DNA of 64,000 nucleotides, taken from assembly GCF_016107395.1 (NCBI RefSeq), contig NZ_JAAIKO010000020.1, positions 1 through 64,000 on the forward strand, written 5' to 3'. Origin of the DNA: Streptomyces fildesensis. Its GTDB lineage: Bacteria > Actinomycetota > Actinomycetes > Streptomycetales > Streptomycetaceae. Shown piece after piece: positions 36,993 to 46,168 of this stretch (position 1 is its first letter; every line of letters begins with the position of its first letter). A program made the position numbers and the translations under genes. The notes below the pieces were generated by a model. It had not been told where the DNA came from, searched no databases, and was given only the letters and a program-made list of their open reading frames with translations.

Positions 36993-38027
36993 GTGATCCT
37001 GATCGGTGTCGATCCCCACAAGTCGTCCCACACCGCCGTCGCCGTGGACGCCGCAGGCCATCAGGTGGCCCAGCGCCGGTTCGTCGTCAACGCGGGCACG
37101 TTCCGCCAGCTGATGCGCTGGTGCGAGCAGTGGCCCGAACGCCGTTTCGCGGTCGAGGGTGCCGGCGGCCTGGGCCGCTCGCTCGCCCAGCAGCTGGCAG
37201 CCGCGGGCGAGAGCGTGGTCGACGTGCCCTCCACCCTTTCGGCCCGAGCCCGGCTGCTGGCCACCGGCGGAGACCGCAAGACCGATGCCAAGGACGCCCT
37301 CCACGTCGCCCAGGTCGCCCTCTTCCGCCACGACCTGCGACCCGTGGTCCAGGAAGACCAGACCACGATCCTGCGACTGCTCACCGAACGGCGCGACGAC
37401 CTGGTCCACGAACGCACCCGCGTCCTGAACCGGCTCCACGCCGTCCTGCGCGATCTCCTGCCCGGCGGAGCACCCACCGGACTGTCGGCCGACAAGGCCG
37501 CCGCCTTGATAAAGGGCATCCGCCCGGTCACCGCCACCGACAACTGCCGCCGGGACATAGCCCGTGACCTGCTGGCCGACCTGCGCCGACTGGACCGGCA
37601 GGTCAAGGACAACGAAGCCGAAATGCGCGAGGCCGTCGCCGCGACCCGCACCACGCTGACCACCCTGCCGGGCCTGGGCACCGTCCTGGCCGCCAAGGTC
37701 ATCGGCCACATCGGGGACGTCGGCCGCTTCCCCACCGAGCACCACTTCGCCAGCTACACCGGCAGCGCACCCCTGGATGCCTCCAGCGGCAACAACGTCC
37801 GCCACAGGCTCAACACCGGCGGCAACCGCGCGCTGAACTCGGTGCTGCACACCATCGCCGTCTGCCAGATCCGCGACGGCGGGCCCGGGCAGGACTACTA
37901 CCTCCGCAAGATCAGCGAGGGCAAGACGCCTTCGGAGGCCCGCCGAGCCCTCAAGCGACGCCTGTCCAACGTGGTCGACCGGATCATGAAACGCGACCAA
38001 CGGAACCACCTCGCCCAAGCCGCTTGA
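36993..38027 (+). CDS. IS110-family transposase
   Basis: 344 residues from GTG 36993 (MILIGVDPHKSSHTAVAVD); the open frame upstream to 36942 has no family character. DEDD domain with TDAKDALHVAQVAL. C-terminal domain with TTLPGLGTVLAAKVIGHIGD and YTGSAPLDASSGNN. The frame is complete. It belongs to a different IS110 subgroup from the transposases at 29362 and 59436. Confidence 0.85.
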   Translation: MILIGVDPHKSSHTAVAVDAAGHQVAQRRFVVNAGTFRQLMRWCEQWPERRFAVEGAGGLGRSLAQQLAAAGESVVDVPSTLSARARLLATGGDRKTDAKDALHVAQVALFRHDLRPVVQEDQTTILRLLTERRDDLVHERTRVLNRLHAVLRDLLPGGAPTGLSADKAAALIKGIRPVTATDNCRRDIARDLLADLRRLDRQVKDNEAEMREAVAATRTTLTTLPGLGTVLAAKVIGHIGDVGRFPTEHHFASYTGSAPLDASSGNNVRHRLNTGGNRALNSVLHTIAVCQIRDGGPGQDYYLRKISEGKTPSEARRALKRRLSNVVDRIMKRDQRNHLAQAA

Positions 38028-38205
38028 CACACAGAGGCGCTATCAGGTCATGTTCCGCCCGGCCGGAGCCATGGAGAACAGGCCCCGGCAGCCGGACGGT
38101 ACAACCCGAAGACAACCCAGCAGGGCGTCAGTCAGTGGCAGAGCCACGACCACCGGAACCCGCCTACGAGTATCAATGTCAGTGAGCCCCTGTAAGCTCG
38201 CACGC

Positions 38206-40524
38206 GTGTCGCCTCTCGCGCTGTACCGCCGCTATCGCCCGGAGTCGTTCGCCGAGGTCATCGGGCAGGAGCAGGTTACCGCCCCGTTGTCGCAGGCGCT
38301 GCGGAACAACCGGGTGAATCACGCGTACCTGTTCAGCGGGCCGCGTGGGTGTGGCAAGACGACCAGCGCGCGGATTCTGGCCCGGTCCCTGAACTGCGAG
38401 CAGGGGCCGACGCCGACCCCGTGCGGCGAGTGCCAGTCCTGCCGGGACCTGGCCAGGAACGGGCCGGGTTCAATCGACGTCATCGAGATCGACGCCGCTT
38501 CCCACGGTGGTGTGGACGACGCCCGTGAGCTGCGCGAGAAAGCATTCTTCGGCCCCGCGAGCAGCCGTTACAAGATCTACATTATCGACGAGGCCCACAT
38601 GGTCTCGTCGGCGGGGTTCAACGCGCTGCTAAAGGTCGTCGAGGAGCCCCCGGAGCACCTCAAGTTCATCTTCGCCACGACCGAGCCCGAGAAGGTCATC
38701 GGAACCATTCGGTCGCGGACCCACCACTACCCGTTCCGGCTCATGCCGCCCGGCACCCTACGCGATTACCTCGGCGAGGTCTGCGGGCGTGAGAACATCC
38801 CGGTCGAGGAAGGTGTGCTGCCGCTCGTGGTCCGCGCCGGCGCCGGCTTCGTGCGTGACGCCATGTCCGTCATGGACCAGCTGCTCGCCGCTGCCGGGCC
38901 CGACGGCGTGACGTACGCCATGGCCACCTCCCTCCTCGGCTACACCGACGGTTCCCTCCTCGACTCGGTCGTTGAGGCCTTCGCCACCGGCGACGGCGCC
39001 GCCGCCTTCGAGGTGGTGGACCGCGTCATCGAAGGGGGCACCGACCCGCGCCGTTTCGCCACCGACCTGCTGGAGCGCCTGCGCGACCTCGTCATCCTCG
39101 CCGCTGTGCCGGACGCCGCAGAGAAGGGCCTCATCGACGCCCCCGCCGACGTCATCGAGCGGATGCAGGCCCAGGCAAGCGCCTTCGGCGACGCCGAGCT
39201 CAGCCGCGCAGCCAACCTGGTCAGCGAGGGCCTGACCGAGATGCGCGGTGCCAACTCCCCCCGCCTCCTGCTCGAACTCATCTGCGCCCGCATCGTGCTC
39301 CCCGCCGCCTACGGCGACGAGCGCTCAATGATGGCCCGCCTAGACCGCCTGGAACGGACGGTGAGCTTCGCGGCCGGCGGCGGCATTCCCCCCATGGGGT
39401 ACTTGCCGAGTCCGGATGCCCACGGGGGTGCGGCGCAGACCGCTTCCGCCAGTGGTCCTCCCGTCCCGCCCGGCGGCGGTCCGGCCGCCGCTCGTGCGGC
39501 GGCACGGGCATCCGGCGCACCGAACGGTCGCGGTACACCGCCCGGGGCCATGGGAACGCCTGCCGCAGCGCCGTACGGCCAGGAAGCGCCCGCACCCGCG
39601 GCGGCCGTCGCCCAAGCTCCTGCGGTTCCCGTAACCCCTGCGGCTCCTGCGGGCCCCGTGGCTCCCACGTCCCCGCCGGCGGCTGCCCAGCTGACGGCCC
39701 CGGAGCCGTCGGCACCCGCACACGCCACCGCCCAGCAGCCCCAACCCCAGTCACAGTCCCTCGCCCTCACCCCTGGCGCCTGGCCCATCGCAGGCCCGGT
39801 CGGCAGCGGCCGACACCCCGGCGGTTGGCCCACCGCGGCCCCGGGGGGCGGCAGCCAGCCCCAGCCCCCATCCCTCCCCCAGTCGCCCTCTCCCGCCTCC
39901 TCCGCACCCCCGAGTGGCGGCCTCGACCCCCGTACGCTCTGGCCGAACATCCTGGAAGCGGTCAAGAATCGCCGCCGCTTCACCTGGATCCTCCTCAGCC
40001 AAAACGCCCAGGTGGCCGGCTTCGATGGCACGACCCTCCAGCTAGGCTTCGTCAACGCTGGCGCCCGCGACAACTTCGCCAGCAGCGGCAGCGAGGACGT
40101 CCTGAAGCGGGCACTGGCCGAGCAGTTCGACGTCCAGTGGAAGATCGAGGCGATCGTCGACCCATCCGGCGGCTCGGTTTCCGCAGCGATGGCCGCCCCG
40201 ACAGGCTTCAACGGCGGCGGAGGCGGGGCAAGCGGCTACGGCAGCGGCCCGGCCACGCAACGCCCGGTACCCGCACAGCCCACCGTCTCCGCCTCCGCAC
40301 CCGAATCGGGGTCCGGATTCGCTCCCACACCGGCGGCCCCGCTCACCGTAGCCCCCGCCTCCGCACCGACGGGCCCCGCCCAGGACACCGCCCCCCCGGT
40401 CTCCATCGAGGACGACATCCCCGAGGACGACGACCCCGACCTGAATGAATCGGCCCTCTCGGGCTACGAACTGATCGTGAAGGAGCTCGGGGCGACGGTG
40501 AAGGAAGAGTTCACGAACGAGTAG
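38206..40524 (+). CDS. dnaX: DNA polymerase III subunits gamma/tau
   Basis: 772 residues from GTG 38206 (MSPLALYRRYRPESFAEVIG), the standard start; the open frame reaches back to 38050 without conservation. Walker A SGPRGCGKTT at 44-53, zinc cysteines C64, C73, C76, C79, and Walker B IYIIDEAHM around 124-132. A long Ala/Pro-rich linker and the tau C-terminus ending DDDPDLNESALSGYEL are as in Streptomyces. The protein loads the sliding clamp and couples polymerase to helicase. It is a housekeeping gene, normally single-copy, here embedded among IS elements and followed by a dead purD start, so it may be a duplicate. Confidence 0.9.
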   Translation: MSPLALYRRYRPESFAEVIGQEQVTAPLSQALRNNRVNHAYLFSGPRGCGKTTSARILARSLNCEQGPTPTPCGECQSCRDLARNGPGSIDVIEIDAASHGGVDDARELREKAFFGPASSRYKIYIIDEAHMVSSAGFNALLKVVEEPPEHLKFIFATTEPEKVIGTIRSRTHHYPFRLMPPGTLRDYLGEVCGRENIPVEEGVLPLVVRAGAGFVRDAMSVMDQLLAAAGPDGVTYAMATSLLGYTDGSLLDSVVEAFATGDGAAAFEVVDRVIEGGTDPRRFATDLLERLRDLVILAAVPDAAEKGLIDAPADVIERMQAQASAFGDAELSRAANLVSEGLTEMRGANSPRLLLELICARIVLPAAYGDERSMMARLDRLERTVSFAAGGGIPPMGYLPSPDAHGGAAQTASASGPPVPPGGGPAAARAAARASGAPNGRGTPPGAMGTPAAAPYGQEAPAPAAAVAQAPAVPVTPAAPAGPVAPTSPPAAAQLTAPEPSAPAHATAQQPQPQSQSLALTPGAWPIAGPVGSGRHPGGWPTAAPGGGSQPQPPSLPQSPSPASSAPPSGGLDPRTLWPNILEAVKNRRRFTWILLSQNAQVAGFDGTTLQLGFVNAGARDNFASSGSEDVLKRALAEQFDVQWKIEAIVDPSGGSVSAAMAAPTGFNGGGGGASGYGSGPATQRPVPAQPTVSASAPESGSGFAPTPAAPLTVAPASAPTGPAQDTAPPVSIEDDIPEDDDPDLNESALSGYELIVKELGATVKEEFTNE

Positions 40525-40609
40525 CCCAGCCGCCCCGGCTTGGAGGAACGTACAGGTCGCTACTCCCCGGCCCCTAATCGGCCCGCACAAAGACCTCGTT
40601 AGGCTGACC

Positions 40610-40830
40610 CCGGGAGGGTCCTCGTCGTCGGAACGGCGCCCGCGAACACGCCCTGTGCCGCTCTCTGTCCCTCGAGCCCGACGTCACCGCCCTGCACTGC
40701 GCCCCCGGCATCGCCGAGCTGCACGCGGTCGACTCCCTCGACGGTGCAGCCGTAGCCGCACTGGCCGGACAGCTGGCGCCGGCCTCGTAGTCGTGGGCCC
40801 GGGGGGCGCCCCTCGTCGCTGCCGCCCACG
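40610..40830 (+). pseudogene. purD: purD 5' fragment (phosphoribosylamine-glycine ligase), decayed
   Basis: After a GGGAGG ribosome site the start codon is missing. Then VLVVG, a 1-base slip, and REHALCRSLSLEPDVTALHC correspond to the PurD N-terminus, followed by a short deletion (APG then IAELHAVDSLDGAAVAALAG), another slip and VVVGPG. The remaining 85 percent of the gene is gone, replaced by an ISL3 relic. dnaX and purD are neighbours in Streptomyces chromosomes such as S. coelicolor (from memory). Confidence 0.7.
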
Positions 40831-40834
40831 ACGA

Positions 40835-41440
40835 TGGCCTCCGCACCGTCGACCGATACTCCGACATCCGCCACCTGCTCCGGGAGAAATGCTTCTTCTC
40901 CGCGATCGCCCGCCACCTGCACCTGGACCGCACGACCGGCCGCCGCTTCCGCGATACCGACCTCGACACCCGCTCGCCTCGTCGCGCATGGGACGCGCCA
41001 AAAGGGGTGCTTGAGTGCTACACCACCTACGTTACCGAGCGGTTCAGCGATGGTGTGACAAGCCCGGCTGACCTCTATCTCGAGATCCGTGACCGTGTAG
41101 ACGAGGGCAGTGACCTGCCTGTGCGCCACTACGTCGCCGGACTGCGGGCCGGCACCGTCAAACCCGCCCGCGGCGCTGTCCCCCGCCCACGCAAGATCAC
41201 CAAATGGATCAAGCTGCCCCGCGGTGCCCTGACGCGCCGCGAGGAGGACGAACTCCTGACCGTGCGCCTGGCCTTCCTCGATATCGCACGAGCCTGTGAC
41301 CTCGCCCGCACGTTCCATGACTTGCTCCAACACCGACGTGGTGACCAGATGGTGGCGTGGGTGCGCGAGTTCGAGCAGGAGGCGCCCGCCCCAATCCTCG
41401 CCCTCGCACAGAGGGCCCGCAACCAAGACATATACCCAAC
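40835..41440 (+). pseudogene. ISL3-family transposase fragment
   Basis: SDIRHLLREKCFFSAIARHL and HLDRTTGRRF form the central helix-turn-helix. Then, in another frame, GVTSPADLYLEIRDRV, PRPRKITKWIKLPRGALTRR and TFHDLLQHRRGDQMVAWVRE occur, as in ISL3 transposases. The ends and the main catalytic part are absent. Confidence 0.65.
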
Positions 41441-41645
41441 GAAAGAGGAACCCAGCAGTACCGAGTCCAGTTCGGTTCCCTGATCGACGAGATCGTCCGT
41501 GAGGGCGCTCGACGGATGCTGGCGGCTGAGGTCGACCAGTACATCGCCGAGCTCGTTGATCAGCGTGACGAGGTCGACCGCCATCAGGTGGTGCGCAATG
41601 GCCGCCATCGGGAATGGGCGGTGGTCACTGCGGCCTCCGTGCCGC
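41440..41645 (+). pseudogene. IS256-family (mutator) transposase N-terminal fragment
   Basis: FGSLIDEIVREGARRMLAAE followed by VDQYIAELVDQRDEVDRHQV and VRNGRHREWAV matches the start of IS256-type transposases. It breaks off near 41645, next to the 3' end of the peptide cluster. Confidence 0.65.
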
Positions 41646-41784
41646 GTCTATGCCGGAGGCGTTCGCGCTGGTCATAAGGGGGGTTCTCCTGTCGTGCCCT
41701 CTCGGACCAACCCGGCAAACCGCGACTCATCCGAGGCTGGCAGTAACCAAGTTTCCCTGCGCCAGGCGTGAACTATCACAGCAG

Positions 41785-42936
41785 TCAGGCACGCTGACCC
41801 CTCACCGCTCCGACCAGGCCATCGAGGCCAGCACGGTCGAGACCAGTGAAGAACACTGCATACTCCGAAGCGCATGGATGAGGAGGGACCTGACCCCGAG
41901 CCAAATTGCCGCGCCGCGTGCCGATGATGCCAGGCAGTCGCTCGGCATCGGTTTGAGCCAACGGCGCACGGCCGTCTTCCGCAAGCCTTGCCATCACGAG
42001 TCCGGTCAGCGGCAGTGCTGCCCGGGTCGGGGTGGCGTCGCGCGGCTCCACCCCTACTTGGGCTGATATATGCGCTTTCCACAAGCCGGAGCCGAGCGTA
42101 ACGTCGAGAAGTTCGGCCAGGCCGCTGCCAGCAGGGCGCAACCCGACCTCTCCGAAGTGGAGCTCCCCGTTCTGTACCAGGAACTCCATGTGAAAGACGC
42201 TTGTAGTGACAGCCATTGCCGTCAGCGCGGCCTGAGCCATCTCTCTCAGCGACTCCCGTCGAGGATCGGCCGCCGGCAGGATCAGCGATGTGCGCACCCC
42301 CCGTCGCGCAGACAGCACCGGGCGGTCGTAGGCGGAACACTCCAACCACACGAGTTCCCCGTTGACCGTCAGGCCCTCGGCGTGAAGTTCCTGTTCGACA
42401 TGGATCGCTTCTTCCACGACGAAGAACTCAGTAGCTCCAGTAAGCCACTCCTGTGCTGCAGGCACACTCATTCGTTGCACACCACGCGAGGACGACGAAG
42501 TAAGCGGCTTGATAACGACGTCGTTGACGCCGATCTCGTCAGGTCCCATCGCCAAAAACGAACGTATTGACCATGCTCGCGGTGCTCGCACCGCCCCGGC
42601 TGTGGCCTGCCTCATCCGAAGCTTGTTGGTTCCTACCGCCGTTTCGTCCAGACCCGGCCCAGGCAGTCCGTAGCGCGAACGCAGATGAGCTGCAGTCATC
42701 AGGGTGCCGTCCGACGTCGCCACAACGCCCGCAGCGCCGTTGCGCGCCTGCCAACTGTCGGCGGTTTTTACCAGTTCGGGGTAAACTTGATCAGTTGGGT
42801 CTCCGCCCAGCAGGTCGCCGAGGTACTCACGCTTGGCAATGCCGAGGGCGTCAAGCGCTTCCTCGGCTACAGATTTTCGACTACCCACGACCAAGACCCG
42901 CTCAGGCATCGCCAGGCCATGACTTTCACTTGTCAT
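41785..42936 (-). CDS. ATP-grasp ligase 2 of the peptide cluster
   Basis: 383 residues, start overlapping the stop of the preceding ligase gene (ATGA). ATP-grasp features: DVVIKPLTSSSSRGVQRMSV (ATP-binding Lys and loop), FFVVEEAIHVEQELHAEGL, and FHMEFLVQNGELHFGEVGLR carrying the metal-binding acidic residues. ATP-grasp enzymes form acyl-phosphates and couple a carboxylate to an amine, so the pair may join amino acids to the NRPS product. Last gene of the cluster, ending near an IS256 relic. Confidence 0.75.
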   Translation of the reverse strand: MTSESHGLAMPERVLVVGSRKSVAEEALDALGIAKREYLGDLLGGDPTDQVYPELVKTADSWQARNGAAGVVATSDGTLMTAAHLRSRYGLPGPGLDETAVGTNKLRMRQATAGAVRAPRAWSIRSFLAMGPDEIGVNDVVIKPLTSSSSRGVQRMSVPAAQEWLTGATEFFVVEEAIHVEQELHAEGLTVNGELVWLECSAYDRPVLSARRGVRTSLILPAADPRRESLREMAQAALTAMAVTTSVFHMEFLVQNGELHFGEVGLRPAGSGLAELLDVTLGSGLWKAHISAQVGVEPRDATPTRAALPLTGLVMARLAEDGRAPLAQTDAERLPGIIGTRRGNLARGQVPPHPCASEYAVFFTGLDRAGLDGLVGAVRGQRA

Positions 42937-44087
42937 TCACGACCTCCAGCGCAGGCGGCAACGGCACGCAGGGATGCCATTACTGAATCGTGATCGACAC
43001 CGTGGACATAGGCGTGCCCCCAATGGCCGTACACCCCTGTCCGTCCTTTGTCCCCGGGCGGGTAGTAGCACTCGTCCAAATCGAACCGCTGTAGCAAATC
43101 GTTCTCGGTAACAGCGTCCTCCGGGTGACGCGTGAGGAGGGCGCACCCATAGACGGGCGACGCGACGCGGTCGCTCAGCGACGCGGCCGGTTCAAGCCCG
43201 AGCGCAATATCGATGGCCGCACCGTAGAGGTCGATACCGTAGGTTCGCGCCAGTATCTCCGGAATCAGGGGGCCTCCAGGCCGTGAGGCGACTTCGCCGA
43301 AGGTCACAGTGCCATCACAACTCACGTAGCCCTCGAGGTGAAAGACGCAGTCGGGTGCCTCGAGGGCGGACATCACACGCCGCGTCATCGCCCGCGCCTC
43401 GTCGTCGAGCAGCAACTGCTGCCCTGCGAGCGGCGCACTGCCGGGGGCGCTACCCTCGACCCAGCTCATATTCAACGTGGTGTAGCGAGAGACGGTCATC
43501 CACGTTGCGGCGCCGCGCCGCCAGATGCCATCGACATGGAACTCCTCGCCCTGGACATACGACTCGCCGACCAGGTCGACGTCACCGCTCGTAGGATTGT
43601 GCCGCCTATAGGCCTCAAGGTCCGTGGACGAGCTGACCAATGCCGTCGCTCTTGCGCCGTAGCCGTCCGCCGGCTTAAGCACGAATCTCGACCCCAGATC
43701 ACTACACAGCGTTGCGTAGTTGTCACTACTCAACACGTAGCGGCACGTGGCACGCCGTACCTCCCCGAGCAGTGACTTCTGCACTTGCTTGTCACGGAAC
43801 CGTATGACCGTCTCGAAGTCGGACGCCGCGGGCAGGCCGAAGGCCAAACGCAGCACGTTGACTGAGAACACGGCGCGCTCGTTCCCGGTGACTGCCCCAT
43901 CAGGCTCGGGTACGGCCGCCCGAACGGTTCGTAGCACCTGCTGAGCATCGCCTAGGTCGCTGACCAGTGAGAACTGATGGTCGGCCAACCCCGGCCTTAC
44001 CCGATCGACCACGAAATGCAGCGGTATGCCTCGCTCACGGGCCGCCGCCGCAAAGCCAGCCCGGTAACCCAAACAGACCAAAGTCAT
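42933..44087 (-). CDS. ATP-grasp ligase 1 of the peptide cluster
   Basis: 384 residues from ATG 44087 (MTLVCLGYRAGFAAAARERG), with GAGGAG upstream. Contains FVLKPADGYGARATALV, VGESYVQGEEFHVDGIW and FHLEGYVSCDGTVTFGEVAS with RPGG, the ATP-grasp order seen in L-amino-acid ligases of the BacD/TabS type. A hydrophobic N-terminal Rossmann-like strand fits. Translationally coupled to the second ligase. It is separated from the NRPS genes by 2 kb of transposase debris, so the operon was probably continuous before the insertions. Confidence 0.8.
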   Translation of the reverse strand: MTLVCLGYRAGFAAAARERGIPLHFVVDRVRPGLADHQFSLVSDLGDAQQVLRTVRAAVPEPDGAVTGNERAVFSVNVLRLAFGLPAASDFETVIRFRDKQVQKSLLGEVRRATCRYVLSSDNYATLCSDLGSRFVLKPADGYGARATALVSSSTDLEAYRRHNPTSGDVDLVGESYVQGEEFHVDGIWRRGAATWMTVSRYTTLNMSWVEGSAPGSAPLAGQQLLLDDEARAMTRRVMSALEAPDCVFHLEGYVSCDGTVTFGEVASRPGGPLIPEILARTYGIDLYGAAIDIALGLEPAASLSDRVASPVYGCALLTRHPEDAVTENDLLQRFDLDECYYPPGDKGRTGVYGHWGHAYVHGVDHDSVMASLRAVAACAGGRE

Positions 44088-44744
44088 TGCTCTGACTCCT
44101 CATGCAGCCCCAAAAAACTGCCTGTGCTCGCCGGCACTATCCCGCGCGCGACGCCTCGACGGCCGACTCAGCAACCCCAACCGCCCAGGCGACATAGGGG
44201 ATCTTGTGACGCTCGAGCTCAACCTTGTCGGAAAAGACGTCGCAAGCCAACACTTCCAGCCCTCGGGGACTTACCGGATCTCGACTCCTTCAGACGAGTA
44301 AGTACTCCGCCGACTCCGGGCTGGTCCCCGGAAACTGGACACGAGGGTTGATCACGCGGCTTCGGCGAGGGTAGCAGCGTGGGTGGATTCGCAGGTTCTC
44401 GGGGTCTGACTGTCCGCACCATCAGCGGGTGCCTTGGTCACCCGCTGAAGCAGGTCGGAATCCACGGCAAGGAAACACTGGGTGAAGTTGGTCAGCGCGA
44501 AGCCGATCCCGAGGTGTGCAAGCCGAGCTCCATCTGGGTCTCGAGCAGTCCCAGCGACCAAGCATCGTCCACGGTCCGGGCGAAGATTCTCCCGTAACGG
44601 CTGATCACACATGAGATGACCTTGATGTGCAAGGGCGATCTCGGCGCCGGAGCCGTCCCGAACAGCCCCGTTCACCTGACTTAGCCCGCGTAAGCGGGGA
44701 ACTGCGGTACGCCGCGGGACCGTGGCCGGCGGGCATCGCGGTCG
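44088..44744. other. intergenic region upstream of the ATP-grasp genes
   Basis: No gene I can support. A minus-strand frame (44352-44774) has weak protein-like character (GIGFALTNFTQCFLAVDSDL) but no recognised family. It should contain the present promoter of the ligase genes. Confidence 0.4.
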
Positions 44745-45000
44745 GTCGTGGAGCCTGCCGTTGGAGGAGCGCATCCAGCTGGTCGCGGCCTACTAACGCA
44801 CGAACTTGACGATGCGCCAGCTCGCCCCGCCGTTCGGCATCTCGAAGTCGGCCGTCGACCGCCTCGGGCCGCTGCGCGCACTAACCGCGCAAGCGGTTCC
44901 GCTAGGACACCGTACTGATCATGGACGGCACCCTGGTCCCCACCCGCGACCGCTCGATCACCAAGCAGTCGGAGACATCTCATGTCCCCGGTTGGTCAAG
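44745..45000 (+). pseudogene. IS5-type transposase HTH fragment
   Basis: SLPLEERIQLVAAY, a TAA, NLTMRQLAPPFGISKSAVDR, a slip, then MDGTLVPTRDRSITKQSE, the first catalytic Asp region of the same IS5 group whose HTH lies at 35175-35330. Multiple frame breaks. Confidence 0.65.
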
Positions 45001-45007
45001 TAGGTAC

Positions 45008-45640
45008 TCAGGCTGCGAGAGCCACGGGTGCTACGAAGGCCCGGTTGGGGTCGAACAGCGTGCGGTGCTGTCGGCAGTAGTAGAGGCAGCCGGGCAAATT
45101 GTTGAACAGGTTTCTGAAAGCCGCAGTGTGGCGTTCTCCGCCGGCGCGTCGTCGGTCGCAGTGGGCGCGTGGGGCCTCAGTGCGAGGGGCGGCGAGGGCC
45201 CACATGTATCCGGCGGCGGCCAGACGCTGATTCTTGACCGTTCGGGCGACGACGACGTGGCTGCGGCCATGCCCGGGTAACGGGAGCCGCGCCAGCCAAG
45301 GCCTTTACCGCTCTGGCATCCGCGAAGCGTCCGCGGTCGTCGCCGATTTCTGCGAGGACCCGCGCTCCGGACAGTACGGACAGGCCCGGGAAGCCAGTGA
45401 TGACCTCGGCATCCGGGTGCGCGAGGAACGCTTACTCGGTTGCTACCGGGAGCTGAGCGACCGAGATGCAGGCGGCGTCGACCTGCTGAATGAGCGCCAC
45501 TACTTGGTGGCCCAGGGGCTGTTCGACCTGTGGCAACTGGCGAAGGTGTTCCGCGCGGGAGATCTCTCGAAGCCGCTCGACCTCGGCTTCAATGCCACAG
45601 CGTGGACGCTCGCCGCGTTTGAGTAGCGCGCGTAGTTGAC
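45008..45640 (-). pseudogene. IS110-family transposase C-terminal fragment
   Basis: CGIEAEVERLREISRAEHLR and QLPQVEQPLGHQVVALIQQV come first, then a disrupted helix-hairpin-helix part. The end is YMWALAA and HCDRRRAGGERHTAAFRNLF, stopping at 45008. Equivalent to residues about 220-413 of the IS110 transposase at 29362, but diverged and frameshifted. Confidence 0.65.
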
Positions 45641-45649
45641 ACAGCCTAG

Positions 45650-45885
45650 CCCCTTCCAACCTGCGCTCCAGGAAGCGCCGCCGCCTCTTGCCCACGCCCT
45701 GCGGCCAGATAGCAAGCTCCTCGGCGACCTATCGGTTCAACTTGCCGTCCGCGCACCCCAGCACGATCCGGCACCGCTGAGCCAACCCCTGCTAGAACTT
45801 CGCCCGTCGGGACCACCGCACCAGCGTCATTCACCCGTCCACGGACAACACCAACTCGGCCACCGGCCGCCCCATCTTCGCCATG
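45650..45885 (-). pseudogene. IS630-family transposase N-terminal fragment
   Basis: MGRPVAELVLSVDG, a stop, TLVRWSRRAKF, a stop, QGLAQRCRIVLGCADGKLNR and VGKRRRRFLERRLEG: the DNA-binding start of an IS630 transposase with several nonsense codons. Truncated after about 75 codons. Confidence 0.65.
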
Positions 45886-46168
45886 TTGGAGAGCCTACTA
45901 CGTCAACGAACTCGCAGCGCGAGACACTAGACGGCCGATTCACGCTCCCAGGGCAGTCGCACTGAATTACTCCGGATGCCCAGGGCGTACAGGTTCTTGC
46001 AGCTGCCTCGGCCAGTTGGCCCTGGCCGTCGACGTGCAGATCAGCACATCGACGGCCTCGGCGCGGGGAGCCTCCGATCCTGGGAATACCAGAGATCAGC
46101 GGCGATAATTGAGATTACACGTCATATGGTCACTGACTCATGGATCGTCGGCTCATTCAAAGGGTGCG
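45886..46168. other. spacer between IS debris and the NRPS 3' end
   Basis: No gene seen. Lower GC from about 46080 onward, as in the NRPS genes. No thioesterase fragment recognised. Confidence 0.4.

Noticed and set aside
35463-38030. 855-codon minus-strand frame read as one protein
   Set aside because: Its first part is the antisense of the IS110 gene at 36993 and only the last third belongs to the frameshifted IS110 relic.
38028-38205. SRP (4.5S) RNA upstream of dnaX
   Set aside because: The characteristic GGAAGCAGC-type loop sequence was not found in this stretch.
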